Below are positions 28,761-37,117 of a DNA stretch of 64,000 nucleotides, piece by piece. The notes under the pieces are model-generated. The model searched no databases. It was not told the origin of the DNA and worked only from the letters and a program-made list of their open reading frames with translations. The stretch covers positions 27,914-91,913 of the forward strand of contig NZ_JAFIFK010000027.1 in NCBI RefSeq assembly GCF_020832045.1. Reading direction: 5' to 3'. The stretch's first letter is position 1; each line of letters starts with the position of its first letter. This DNA comes from Halomonas sp. (GTDB lineage: Bacteria; Pseudomonadota; Gammaproteobacteria; Pseudomonadales; Halomonadaceae). The translations under genes and the position numbers were made by a program.

Positions 28761-29141
28761 CTACTCCATGATCTCGAATCGATACCCACCTGCCGACTCC
28801 GTGCCGCTTCCCGCCGTGCCGCGCCAGACGATGCGATACTCGCCAGGAACCATGCGTCCTTCGGGAACGGCCCTATGCTCCTCTTCCAAGGTGCCGATGG
28901 TGGTCTCCGCGAGTGGCACCATGCCTTCGGGCCCCGACACCTCGAACAGGGTGAGACGCAGCGGTGCATCCAGCCGAATGCCAAGCTTCTCGGGCGCCTG
29001 CTCGACATGACTGCCATCGGCGGGTGTGGATTCCACCATTTCGGCTTGTGCCCAAAGAGGTGATGCCAGCGCCAGCGTCGTCAGGGCGACGAAGCAGACG
29101 CCGGCAATGCACACTGCCCGAGCGTTGGGCAAACCGTTCAT
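28761..29141 (-). CDS. CopC-domain protein, apparently lacking Cu(II) ligands
   Basis: ASPLWAQAEMVESTPADGSHVEQAPEKLGIRLDAPLRLTLFEVSGPEG...WRGTAGSGTESAGGYRFEIME, alignable by eye with the CopC at 25022-25405. Confidence 0.8.
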   Translation of the reverse strand: MNGLPNARAVCIAGVCFVALTTLALASPLWAQAEMVESTPADGSHVEQAPEKLGIRLDAPLRLTLFEVSGPEGMVPLAETTIGTLEEEHRAVPEGRMVPGEYRIVWRGTAGSGTESAGGYRFEIME

Positions 29142-29602
29142 GTGTGGGGATGCACGTAGCCGCTCCATCCCTGGCCGGTGCCAAGGTGCGTTGCCACTCC
29201 AACCACTTCCGGCCGATGCGTCGAAACGACATTTCGCCCCTGCTGGGTCCCCATGTGAGTGGCCACCATGCGCTGCGGAGCTTCCTGCCGAGCCGGAATG
29301 GTCGACGGCAAGCGGGCCTGGGCATGCTGCCGGGAGCCGGAACGCAGCTGGGACATGACCAGCCAGCCCAGGCCGACGCCGGTGACCAGCACCGGCAAGG
29401 GGTTTTCACGGATCGAACGGCTCAGATTGTCGATGAAGTTCGTACCGACTCCACCGCGCCTGGGCAGGTATTCCTTGACGCTTCGCTTCAGCTGAGCCGG
29501 CGATAGTCGGCTTTCCAGCTCATGCAGGGTCTCGTCGAGATGAGCACGGGAGTGGCGAATTTCGTCTTCCAACTCCTCAGCCCGGCGATGGTTACGCTTC
29601 AT
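29138..29602 (-). CDS. DUF3618 domain-containing protein
   Basis: RRAEELEDEIRHSRAHLDETLHELESRLSPAQLKRSVKEYL; 4-bp overlap with downstream CopC-like gene. Confidence 0.85.
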   Translation of the reverse strand: MKRNHRRAEELEDEIRHSRAHLDETLHELESRLSPAQLKRSVKEYLPRRGGVGTNFIDNLSRSIRENPLPVLVTGVGLGWLVMSQLRSGSRQHAQARLPSTIPARQEAPQRMVATHMGTQQGRNVVSTHRPEVVGVATHLGTGQGWSGYVHPHT

Positions 29603-29670
29603 GTTGCCTCCTTGGCTTCACCGCGTTGAACTTCCCTTCTCCTTCAAGCTGGTATCGAAGCGGGCCGCCG

Positions 29671-30000
29671 TCAAGTCGTGCAGGCCTGTGCCAGCGTCGC
29701 CTCGATGGCCGCATCGCTGGTGGGACGCACCAGTCGTGCCACCTCCTCGCCTTCTTGCAGCACGATCAGCGTTGGCCACAGCTTGACACGAAAGAAGCGC
29801 CCCAACCGTCGACCCCGGCCATCCTCGATCTTCAAATGCCGAACGGTATGGCGCTGTGCCAGGACCCGTTCAAGGGCGGGCTGGACGACCTGACAGTATC
29901 CGCACCAAGGCGTGCCAAACTCGATCACGGTGAGGCCATCGAGCTGGCCCACTTGCTCGGGACTTGGCGCGTTGCCGATATACTCGCGCTGCATGGGCAT
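29671..30000 (-). CDS. Thioredoxin family protein
   Basis: VIEFGTPWCGYCQVVQPALERVL...VKLWPTLIVLQEG; CxxC motif WCGYC. Confidence 0.9.
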   Translation of the reverse strand: MPMQREYIGNAPSPEQVGQLDGLTVIEFGTPWCGYCQVVQPALERVLAQRHTVRHLKIEDGRGRRLGRFFRVKLWPTLIVLQEGEEVARLVRPTSDAAIEATLAQACTT

Positions 30001-30084
30001 GATGCTCCTCCTTGGCTCGGCTCGATCATTGCCTTGCCCTGCCGGAAGGTCTACCACAAGCCTAGATGACCAGTCGCGCTGCGC

Positions 30085-31683
30085 TCAATGTTGCCCTCCC
30101 TCACGAGATGCGCGCCCCTTTTCACCGCTCTCGTTGCGTCGCAGCCCCAGGTAGAGTCCGGCGCACATCAACAGCAGGATCACGGCGAAAGGTAGCCCTG
30201 AAATGGTAGCTACTGCCTGCAGCGCCTCCAAGCCGCCTGCCGTCAATAGTACGGCGGCAACGACACCTTCCATGACGGCCCAGAAAACACGCGTGGTCTT
30301 GGGTGGGTGTGGGTCGCCACCGGAGGTGATGATGTCGATGATCAGCGAGCCGGAATCCGACGAGGTGATGAAAAAGATCGCCACCGTAGCAATCATCAGG
30401 GTCATGCTGGTGGTGACGACCCATTCCGGCATCTGGAAGTGATCGAGGAACATAAAGAAGGCCAGCTCCGGGTCATCCTCGACGATGTCGACCAGTCCGG
30501 CCGCTTCGAACAGCTCTCTATAGAGCGCCGATCCCCCCATGACCGTAAGCCATAGCACCGACGTGAGGGTGGGGACCAAGAGCACACCAAGCAGGTATTG
30601 GCGCAGGGTGCGGCCACGGGAAACGCGTGCGATAAAAAGGCCGACGAAGGGTGACCAGGAGATCCACCAGGCGAAGTAAAACAGAGTCCAGTCGTTCTGC
30701 CAGCTCTCCTCGTCGGGTGAATTGAAGGCTTCGGTGAAGGTCCCGCGGCTGGGGATTTCGTTGATGTAGTTACCCAGACTCTGCAGCATCGAATTGAAGA
30801 TGAACTGAGTGGGACCGAACAAGAGCACATAGGCTACCAGAGCAGCACCGATCAGCAGCGCCAGCTTCGACAGCCGTTGAATGCCCTTGGCCAGACCGGA
30901 GAGCACCGACAGCAGCGCCACCGTGGTAATGCCGGCGATCAAGGCGATCTGAACGCCGATGTTATCGGGTATGCCGTAGGCGTGCTCGAGCCCGGTATTG
31001 ATCTGGCGCACCCCCAGGCCCAACGACACGGCAACACCAATCAAGGTTCCCGCCGCCGCCATGGCATCGATACCGTTACCGATCGGCCCTTCTACTCGCT
31101 TGCTACCGAGCAGCGGTGTAAACGCGGAACGAATCGTCAACGGCAGGCCGCGGTTATAGCAGAAATAGCACAGCGAAAGCCCCACCAGGCCGTACATGGA
31201 CCAGCCGTGCACCCCCCAGTGGAAGTAGCTGTGCACCAGGGCATCACTGGCCGCCTGTTCGGTTTCCGCCTCGCCGAAGGGTGGGTCAGCGAAAAAAGAT
31301 AACGGCTCGGCCACACCGTAGAACAGTAGTCCAACGCCGGTGCCGGCGGCGAACAGCATCGAGAACCAGCCCCAGGTGGAAAATTCAGGTCGCTCGTCCT
31401 CGCCACCCAGCCTGACATCTCCATAGCGGCTGAAGATCAGATAAATTGCCAATATCAAAAAGGCGTTCATCGCCAGCAGGTAGAACCAGCCGAGGTTATC
31501 GGCAATGGCCTCCTGGACGGTTTCAGCTCCCGCCTCCAGGCGGTTGGGCATGACGACCCCGAAAATCACCAAGGCCAGAATGACCGTTGCCGAGGTCAGG
31601 AAAACAGCGCGATGTACAGGCACGCCAAATAGATTATGCCGTGTGCTACTGCCGTAGCGGTCGGAATCGGAACGAGTCGGCAT
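30085..31683 (-). CDS. BCCT family (betaine/carnitine/choline-type) transporter
   Basis: ~530 aa multi-TM; GVGLLFYGVAEPLSFF, HWGVHGWSMYGLVGLSL, FYFAWWISWSPFVGLFIARVSRGRT. Confidence 0.95.
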   Translation of the reverse strand: MPTRSDSDRYGSSTRHNLFGVPVHRAVFLTSATVILALVIFGVVMPNRLEAGAETVQEAIADNLGWFYLLAMNAFLILAIYLIFSRYGDVRLGGEDERPEFSTWGWFSMLFAAGTGVGLLFYGVAEPLSFFADPPFGEAETEQAASDALVHSYFHWGVHGWSMYGLVGLSLCYFCYNRGLPLTIRSAFTPLLGSKRVEGPIGNGIDAMAAAGTLIGVAVSLGLGVRQINTGLEHAYGIPDNIGVQIALIAGITTVALLSVLSGLAKGIQRLSKLALLIGAALVAYVLLFGPTQFIFNSMLQSLGNYINEIPSRGTFTEAFNSPDEESWQNDWTLFYFAWWISWSPFVGLFIARVSRGRTLRQYLLGVLLVPTLTSVLWLTVMGGSALYRELFEAAGLVDIVEDDPELAFFMFLDHFQMPEWVVTTSMTLMIATVAIFFITSSDSGSLIIDIITSGGDPHPPKTTRVFWAVMEGVVAAVLLTAGGLEALQAVATISGLPFAVILLLMCAGLYLGLRRNESGEKGRASREGGQH

Positions 31684-31827
31684 CTCCCTTGCCTCCAGAA
31701 GAGTGCGCATCAACGCGCGGGTAGGGCATCCTTGCATTACCCTGTGCTTGGCTTGGCTTTGCTATAAGTGAACGATAGCAGTCATGAGCAACAGGCATGC
31801 TGCGAAATGCAACCCGCGAGAGCTGAC

Positions 31828-32601
31828 ATGCCAAACCCCAACTTTCACCGTCGTCTGCATGGCGGTCGGTGGCCGAACTACATTGCCGGGTTCAGCGTGC
31901 TGTTACTTCTACTTGCAGTATTGCTGATGGCCGGAGCCGGGCCGGCCTATCGCCTTGATCTGCTGCCGCTGGGCGGCGCCTTTGACATGCTGCGCCGCGG
32001 TGTATACGTGTCTGCCGGCGCTGCGAGCGCTGGTTTAGTGGCCTTGATCGCCGCCACCTTCTGCCGACGCCTGAGGCCGGCACTGATCGGTGGCTTGGTC
32101 GTGATGGCAACCGCGGCCATGCTTGCCGTCCCTTGGCTTCACTGGCAGCGGGCCCAGTCGGCGCCGCCGATTCACGACATAACCACCGATACCGAAAATC
32201 CCCCTGCCTTCGAGACGCTTGCGGCGGCCCGCGAGGCGGCCCCCAATGCGGTGGAATACCCAGGCGGGGAGGTAGCGCAACAGCAGCGCGAGGCCTACCC
32301 CGACATCCAACCGGTGATCGTCGATGCATCGCTCAATCTGGCCCGCGACATTGCCGAGGCCGCCGCGCTGGACATGGGCTGGCAGATTGCCCACAACTCG
32401 CTGACCCACATCGAGGCCACCGACACCACCACCTGGTTCGGCTTCAAGGACGACATCGCCATTCGTCTGAGCCAGACCGACGAAGGCGTACGTATCGATG
32501 TGCGCTCGGCTTCGAGGCTGGGACGTAGCGATGTAGGCACCAACGCAGCACGCATTCGCGCCTATTTCGACGCCGTAGAACGCCGCCTGGATCGAACCTG
32601 A
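31828..32601 (+). CDS. DUF1499 domain-containing protein
   Basis: TM segments then IHDITTDTENPPAFETLAAAR...TTTWFGFKDDIAIRL...VDVRSASRLGRSDVGTNAARIRAYF-type C-terminus; start uncertain. Confidence 0.85.
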   Translation: MPNPNFHRRLHGGRWPNYIAGFSVLLLLLAVLLMAGAGPAYRLDLLPLGGAFDMLRRGVYVSAGAASAGLVALIAATFCRRLRPALIGGLVVMATAAMLAVPWLHWQRAQSAPPIHDITTDTENPPAFETLAAAREAAPNAVEYPGGEVAQQQREAYPDIQPVIVDASLNLARDIAEAAALDMGWQIAHNSLTHIEATDTTTWFGFKDDIAIRLSQTDEGVRIDVRSASRLGRSDVGTNAARIRAYFDAVERRLDRT

Positions 32602-32638
32602 AGCCACCACCCGCGATTAGCGGGGTGGTGGCTTCAGG
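32597..32638. terminator. Bidirectional hairpin between convergent genes
   Basis: 16-bp perfect inverted repeat CCTGAAGCCACCACCC / GGGTGGTGGCTTCAGG, 10-nt loop; no T-tract. Confidence 0.65.
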
Positions 32639-32647
32639 CTGGTGCTA

Positions 32648-33469
32648 TCAGCTTTCGGGCGGCAGCGCCTCGATAGTGCGTAATGCCTCGTTGACGATGT
32701 CTTGTCGCTTGGGCAGGTCGCCCATGCGGTTGGGGGTATCCATGTTCAAAGCGAAGAACACCGGACCGCTGGGGCGCTCGACCCAGCCTACCCACCAGCC
32801 GAGCTGGCCGCTCCACCCGGTTTTGCCGCGCACGATCCAGTCACTGCCGGCGGCCGTCACGATCAAATCCTTGACCAACCGCTGGTCGGCCTCGTCGAAC
32901 GGCAGCTCGTTGCGGTAGAGCCGCTCGAGAAATGCAATCTGTTCCTCGGCAGAGATCTCCAGCATGTCCTCCTCGAGCCAGAAATTTTCCAGGTCGTCAC
33001 CAATCTCGGCGTTGCCGTAGTCGATCGCCTCAAGGTAGCGCCGCTCGCGCTCCTCGCCGAGTTCGCGGGCAAACTGCTGATAGAGCCAGACGGTGGAACT
33101 GCGCATCGCCGAGCGCAAGTCCTGATTCCCGTTCCAGGGCGGGATGCTGCGCTCGACCCCATCCCAGGGAAAGACCTGGAATTCGTCCCGGGCCACGCCG
33201 GCATCCAGAGCGAACAACGTATGCGGGATCTTGAAGGTCGAGGCCGGCACGAAGCGCTGGCGGGCACGCTCACCGTCGTGCACCAGCGTCGTTGAAGCAC
33301 CGTCGCGCTTGTCGACGACCAGCAGTGTGCCGCTGGCTTCGTTGACGCGAAAAATTTCGCTCCAGTCGCTGCGCGATTGCCAGGCATCGGCCACAGCATT
33401 GACCGGCATCAGCGCAATGAGCAGCGCACTTGCCATTACCGTTTTGAGGGCTTTTTTCTTGGTACTCAT
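32648..33469 (-). CDS. Class D (OXA-type) beta-lactamase
   Basis: PASTFKIPH (STFK), SSTVW (SxV), DYGNAEI (YGN), RGKTGWSG (KTG), FWLEEDMLEIS tryptophan region. Confidence 0.95.
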   Translation of the reverse strand: MSTKKKALKTVMASALLIALMPVNAVADAWQSRSDWSEIFRVNEASGTLLVVDKRDGASTTLVHDGERARQRFVPASTFKIPHTLFALDAGVARDEFQVFPWDGVERSIPPWNGNQDLRSAMRSSTVWLYQQFARELGEERERRYLEAIDYGNAEIGDDLENFWLEEDMLEISAEEQIAFLERLYRNELPFDEADQRLVKDLIVTAAGSDWIVRGKTGWSGQLGWWVGWVERPSGPVFFALNMDTPNRMGDLPKRQDIVNEALRTIEALPPES

Positions 33470-33595
33470 GATTCCATCGTTTGTCGTAGGGGTGGAAAGG
33501 ACAAAGGACGACGCGTCGACATCAAGAGTATCTGTACGGCAAAGGGCTGCACAAACCATGATATCTTGCATGAGCCATGAATTGGATTAGGGCTT

Positions 33596-34489
33596 ATGAC
33601 GAGACCTCACCTGCCGTTGAATGCACTACGCGCATTCGAGGCGGCCGCACGCCACCTCAGCTTCACTCACGCTGCCGATGAACTGAACGTGACCCAAGCT
33701 GCAGTAAGCCATCAGGTCAAGCTGCTGGAAGAGCGCCTGGGTACGGCACTGTTCAAGCGTCTGCCCCGCGGGCTGATGATCACTGCCGAGGGCGAGGCGT
33801 TACTGCCGGTGATGCGAGACTCATTCGACCGCATGGCTGACATGCTGGAGCGACTCGAGGGCGGCCGGGTACGCGACATTCTCAACGTGGGCGCGGTAGG
33901 CACCTTTGCGGTGGGCTGGCTGCTGCCTCGACTAGCGCGCTTTCAGGCCGACCACCCGCTTATCGAGATCCGGCTTTCCACGCACAACAATCGTGTCGAA
34001 ATGAGCAGTGAAGGGCTGGATTTTGCCATTCGCTTTGGCGAAGGCGCCTGGCACGGACTCGAGGCACAGCGGCTCTTCGATGCCCCATTATCACCACTAT
34101 GCGTGCCGCGCATTGCAGAAGCCATTACGACACCGGCCGATCTGGCACGGCAAACTCTGCTGCGCTCCTACCGTGAAAGTGAATGGAGCCACTGGTTCGC
34201 CGCGGCTGGCCTCACTCGCCCCCCTGCACGCACCCATGGCGTTACCTTCGATTCATCCCTGGCGATGATGGAGGCCGCAGTACAGGGCGTGGGAGTGGCG
34301 CTGGCTCCGCCGCGCATGTTCACGCGACAATTGAATAGCGGCCAGGTCGTACAGCCTTTCGATGTACATGCCGCGCTGGGTAGCTATTGGCTGACGCACC
34401 TAAAATCGCGCAAGCCCAGCTCGGCCATGCAGACCTTCGCTCATTGGTTGATCGAAGAGATACGCCTGACTTACGGTAGCGAGGCGTAA
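33596..34489 (+). CDS. ampR: AmpR-like LysR family regulator
   Basis: MTRPHLPLNALRAFEAAARHLSFTHAADELNVTQAAVSHQVKLLEERLGTALFKRLPRGLM...VGAVGTFAVGWLLPRL...LSTHNNRVE...FGEGAWHG...GSYWLT; recognisably AmpR along its length. Confidence 0.88.
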   Translation: MTRPHLPLNALRAFEAAARHLSFTHAADELNVTQAAVSHQVKLLEERLGTALFKRLPRGLMITAEGEALLPVMRDSFDRMADMLERLEGGRVRDILNVGAVGTFAVGWLLPRLARFQADHPLIEIRLSTHNNRVEMSSEGLDFAIRFGEGAWHGLEAQRLFDAPLSPLCVPRIAEAITTPADLARQTLLRSYRESEWSHWFAAAGLTRPPARTHGVTFDSSLAMMEAAVQGVGVALAPPRMFTRQLNSGQVVQPFDVHAALGSYWLTHLKSRKPSSAMQTFAHWLIEEIRLTYGSEA

Positions 34490-34602
34490 CCCAGCGACTC
34501 GATGAGCCTTGTCTCCATCGTCTGCACATAGCGCCACGCCTGTACCGCGGCCTTATGCTAGCCTGTTGCTGCACCCTTATCACTCAAGGAACGGACCGGA
34601 CG

Positions 34603-35016
34603 ATGCTGCGCATATCCGATAACGTGGAGCTGGCCGACCATGAGGTTGAGATCAGTCAGATACGTGCCCAGGGCGCAGGCGGCCAGAACGTCAACAAGGT
34701 GTCATCCGCGGTGCACCTGCGTTTCGACATTCCCGCTTCGAGCTTGCCGCCGTTCTACAAGGAGCGGCTGCTGGCCTTTTCCGACAATCGCATCAGCAAG
34801 GAAGGTGTGGTGGTCATCAAGGCGCAGAGCTACCGCACCTTGGAGCTGAACCGGGAGGATGCGCTGGCTAGGCTCAAGGAGTTGATTCTTGAGGCGGTGA
34901 AAACGCGCAAGACCCGTCGGCCCACCAAGCCTAGCAAGTCGGCACGCCGCAAACGCACGGATCGCAAGACGCAGAAGGGGCAGACCAAGGCGCTGCGTGG
35001 CAAGGTAAAACTGTAG
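34603..35016 (+). CDS. arfB: Alternative ribosome-rescue peptidyl-tRNA hydrolase ArfB
   Basis: VEISQIRAQGAGGQNVNKVSSAVHLRFDI (GGQ) and basic C-terminal tail. Confidence 0.94.
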   Translation: MLRISDNVELADHEVEISQIRAQGAGGQNVNKVSSAVHLRFDIPASSLPPFYKERLLAFSDNRISKEGVVVIKAQSYRTLELNREDALARLKELILEAVKTRKTRRPTKPSKSARRKRTDRKTQKGQTKALRGKVKL

Positions 35017-35075
35017 TTAAGCAATGACTGCTAGGCTTAACGTCAACGTTACGCACCGCAAGCCAAGGAGTCCCT

Positions 35076-36080
35076 ATGCCATCGAGAAGAGTCTCGCGCA
35101 CGCTGAGCCCAGGGCTGGAGCGGCTGCATCTGGTCTGGGACGTGCTGATCATCGTGCTAGTGGTGGTCAACCTGACGCTGCTGCTAATCGATGGCCTGTT
35201 CCTGCTCGACCCCCTTAACGATGCCTTCGCTGCCGTCGCCCCCGGCCTGCATCGTGCCTACGACACCCATGTGCATACCAATTTCGTTGAGATCGATCTG
35301 GTGTTCGTGGCCATCTTCGTGCTCGACGTGCTGTTCGGCTGGGCCGTTGCCATTGCAGAACGACGCTATCACCGTTGGTTCTTCTACCCCTTCGTGCACT
35401 GGTACGACGTGCTGGGCTGCATTCCGGTGGGCGGTTTCCGCCTACTGCGTATTCTGCGTGTGATTTCTCTGCTGCACAGGCTTCAGCGCCTGGGCCTGAT
35501 CGACGTACGCGGCTGGCAGCTCTATGGCGTCTACACCAAGTATTACGACATCTTCTTCGAAGAGCTTTCCGATCGCGTGGCGATCCGCCTGCTGGGCAAC
35601 ATGCAGGAGCAGATCCGCTCCAGCGATTCGCTGTCGACACGGATCGTCGATCAAGTGGTGATGCCACGCAAGCAGCAGCTGATCCATGAGCTTTCACGGC
35701 GACTCGAAGAGATGACGGGTAACGCCTATGCGCGCAACCGCCAGGCAACGATGCACTATGTCAGTTCGCTGGTGGGCCGCACGGTGGCCGAGAGCCAGGA
35801 GATGAAGCGCCTGCGACGCCTGCCGATGGGCGATACGCTCGCTCGTAGCATGGAGTCGAGCCTGCGTGACCTGGCCTGCCGCCTGGTGGACGAGGCGATG
35901 GCGGGGCTACGTTCACCGGAGTTCACCGCTTTGGTGGAACGCTTGGCTGACAGCAGCTTCGACACCTGGCTGCAAGTCGACGAGCACACCGACCGGGTAA
36001 CCGAACAGGTGATGGTCGATATGCTCGAACTGCTCAAGGAGCAGATTGCCGTCAAACAGTGGCGGCGACGCTACGACTGA
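35076..36080 (+). CDS. Voltage-sensor-like membrane protein with helical C-terminal domain, no evident pore
   Basis: TM segments with FLLD..., DLVFVAIFVLDVLFGWAVAIAERRYHRWFFYPFVHWYDVLGCIP (S2/S3-like) and RLLRILRVISLLHRLQRL (S4-like periodic Arg). Confidence 0.7.
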   Translation: MPSRRVSRTLSPGLERLHLVWDVLIIVLVVVNLTLLLIDGLFLLDPLNDAFAAVAPGLHRAYDTHVHTNFVEIDLVFVAIFVLDVLFGWAVAIAERRYHRWFFYPFVHWYDVLGCIPVGGFRLLRILRVISLLHRLQRLGLIDVRGWQLYGVYTKYYDIFFEELSDRVAIRLLGNMQEQIRSSDSLSTRIVDQVVMPRKQQLIHELSRRLEEMTGNAYARNRQATMHYVSSLVGRTVAESQEMKRLRRLPMGDTLARSMESSLRDLACRLVDEAMAGLRSPEFTALVERLADSSFDTWLQVDEHTDRVTEQVMVDMLELLKEQIAVKQWRRRYD

Positions 36081-37117
36081 TGCCGGTTGGCCAGGATATG
36101 ATGCAGCCCACCGCATTCCACCATCGGGTCATCGCAGTTCACGACGATTTCCGAGCGTGCCAGAACATAGCTCTTGCCGGTGATGGTGTTCTCAACCACC
36201 TGGTGCCTACCGCCGGCCTCACGCGCTTCGATGAATTGGCCGATGAAACCGGTTTCACGCAGGGAAACGGTCTCCAACCGGTCGCCGGGCTTGATGGTGC
36301 CTTCATAGTGCATCAGCGCCAGGCGCGCCGAGGTCCCGGTCCCCGTGGTGCTACGGCAAATCACGCCAGGGTGAACGTAGGTCGTCGAACGCGAGCGGTA
36401 AAAGTCGTCGGCAATCTGCTCTACCGGACCCATGAAGTGCAGGAACGGTAGCGGGCCTACATCGCCCAGGGTGTAATGAGAAAAACCGCTGCGCGCCTGA
36501 ATCGCTTCGACGATGCGATGCGCGCACTCGGCAAGCGCCCGCTCCTCCTCACGCTTGAGCGAGAACCCCAGCGCCTCGGCATCCACCAGCGCATAGAAGC
36601 CACCGCTGTAGGCGATGCTGTAGGTGACGTCGCCGATACCCGGAACATGCAGGCTTGCCCGGTGAGTGTCGATATAGCTCGGCAAGCCGCCACAGGTGAT
36701 CGCCTCGACCACGCCGTTCTCGACCCGCGCCTGGATATGCACCAGCCCGGCCGGGGATTCCAGCGTGAAGCGCTGGATGCCTTCGCGCTTGGGGATCAGC
36801 CCCGTCTCGAGCAGCGCCGTAGCCGTACAGATGGTATTGGAGCCGGAATAGATCGGATAGCCCATCACTTCCATGATGATATAACCCATCTGCGCCTGGG
36901 GGTCGGTGGCCGGCACGATCAGGTCCACCGACATTTCGGGGATGCCGTAGGGTTCGCCAAGCAGCAGCTTGCGCAGGCCGTCGGCATCGTTCTCCAGATA
37001 CTCCATCTGCTGACGCACGGTGTCACCGGGCAGCGGGTCGATGCCACCGATCACGATGCGGCTGACATCGCCGCCGGCATGGGTGTCGAGCAGTTGAAGA
37101 GTGAGTTCGTGGCTCAT
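36071..37117 (-). CDS. Proline racemase family protein (hydroxyproline epimerase/dehydratase-like)
   Basis: LQLLDTHAGGDVSRIVIGGIDPLPGDT...MGYPIYSGSNTICTATALLETG...GTGTSARLAL. Confidence 0.85.
   Translation of the reverse strand: MSHELTLQLLDTHAGGDVSRIVIGGIDPLPGDTVRQQMEYLENDADGLRKLLLGEPYGIPEMSVDLIVPATDPQAQMGYIIMEVMGYPIYSGSNTICTATALLETGLIPKREGIQRFTLESPAGLVHIQARVENGVVEAITCGGLPSYIDTHRASLHVPGIGDVTYSIAYSGGFYALVDAEALGFSLKREEERALAECAHRIVEAIQARSGFSHYTLGDVGPLPFLHFMGPVEQIADDFYRSRSTTYVHPGVICRSTTGTGTSARLALMHYEGTIKPGDRLETVSLRETGFIGQFIEAREAGGRHQVVENTITGKSYVLARSEIVVNCDDPMVECGGLHHILANRHQS

Noticed and set aside
33509-33518. CGACGCGTCG palindrome between bla and ampR
   Set aside because: Ten-bp GC palindrome is common in this composition and does not match the LysR T-N11-A pattern; not claimed as the AmpR box.
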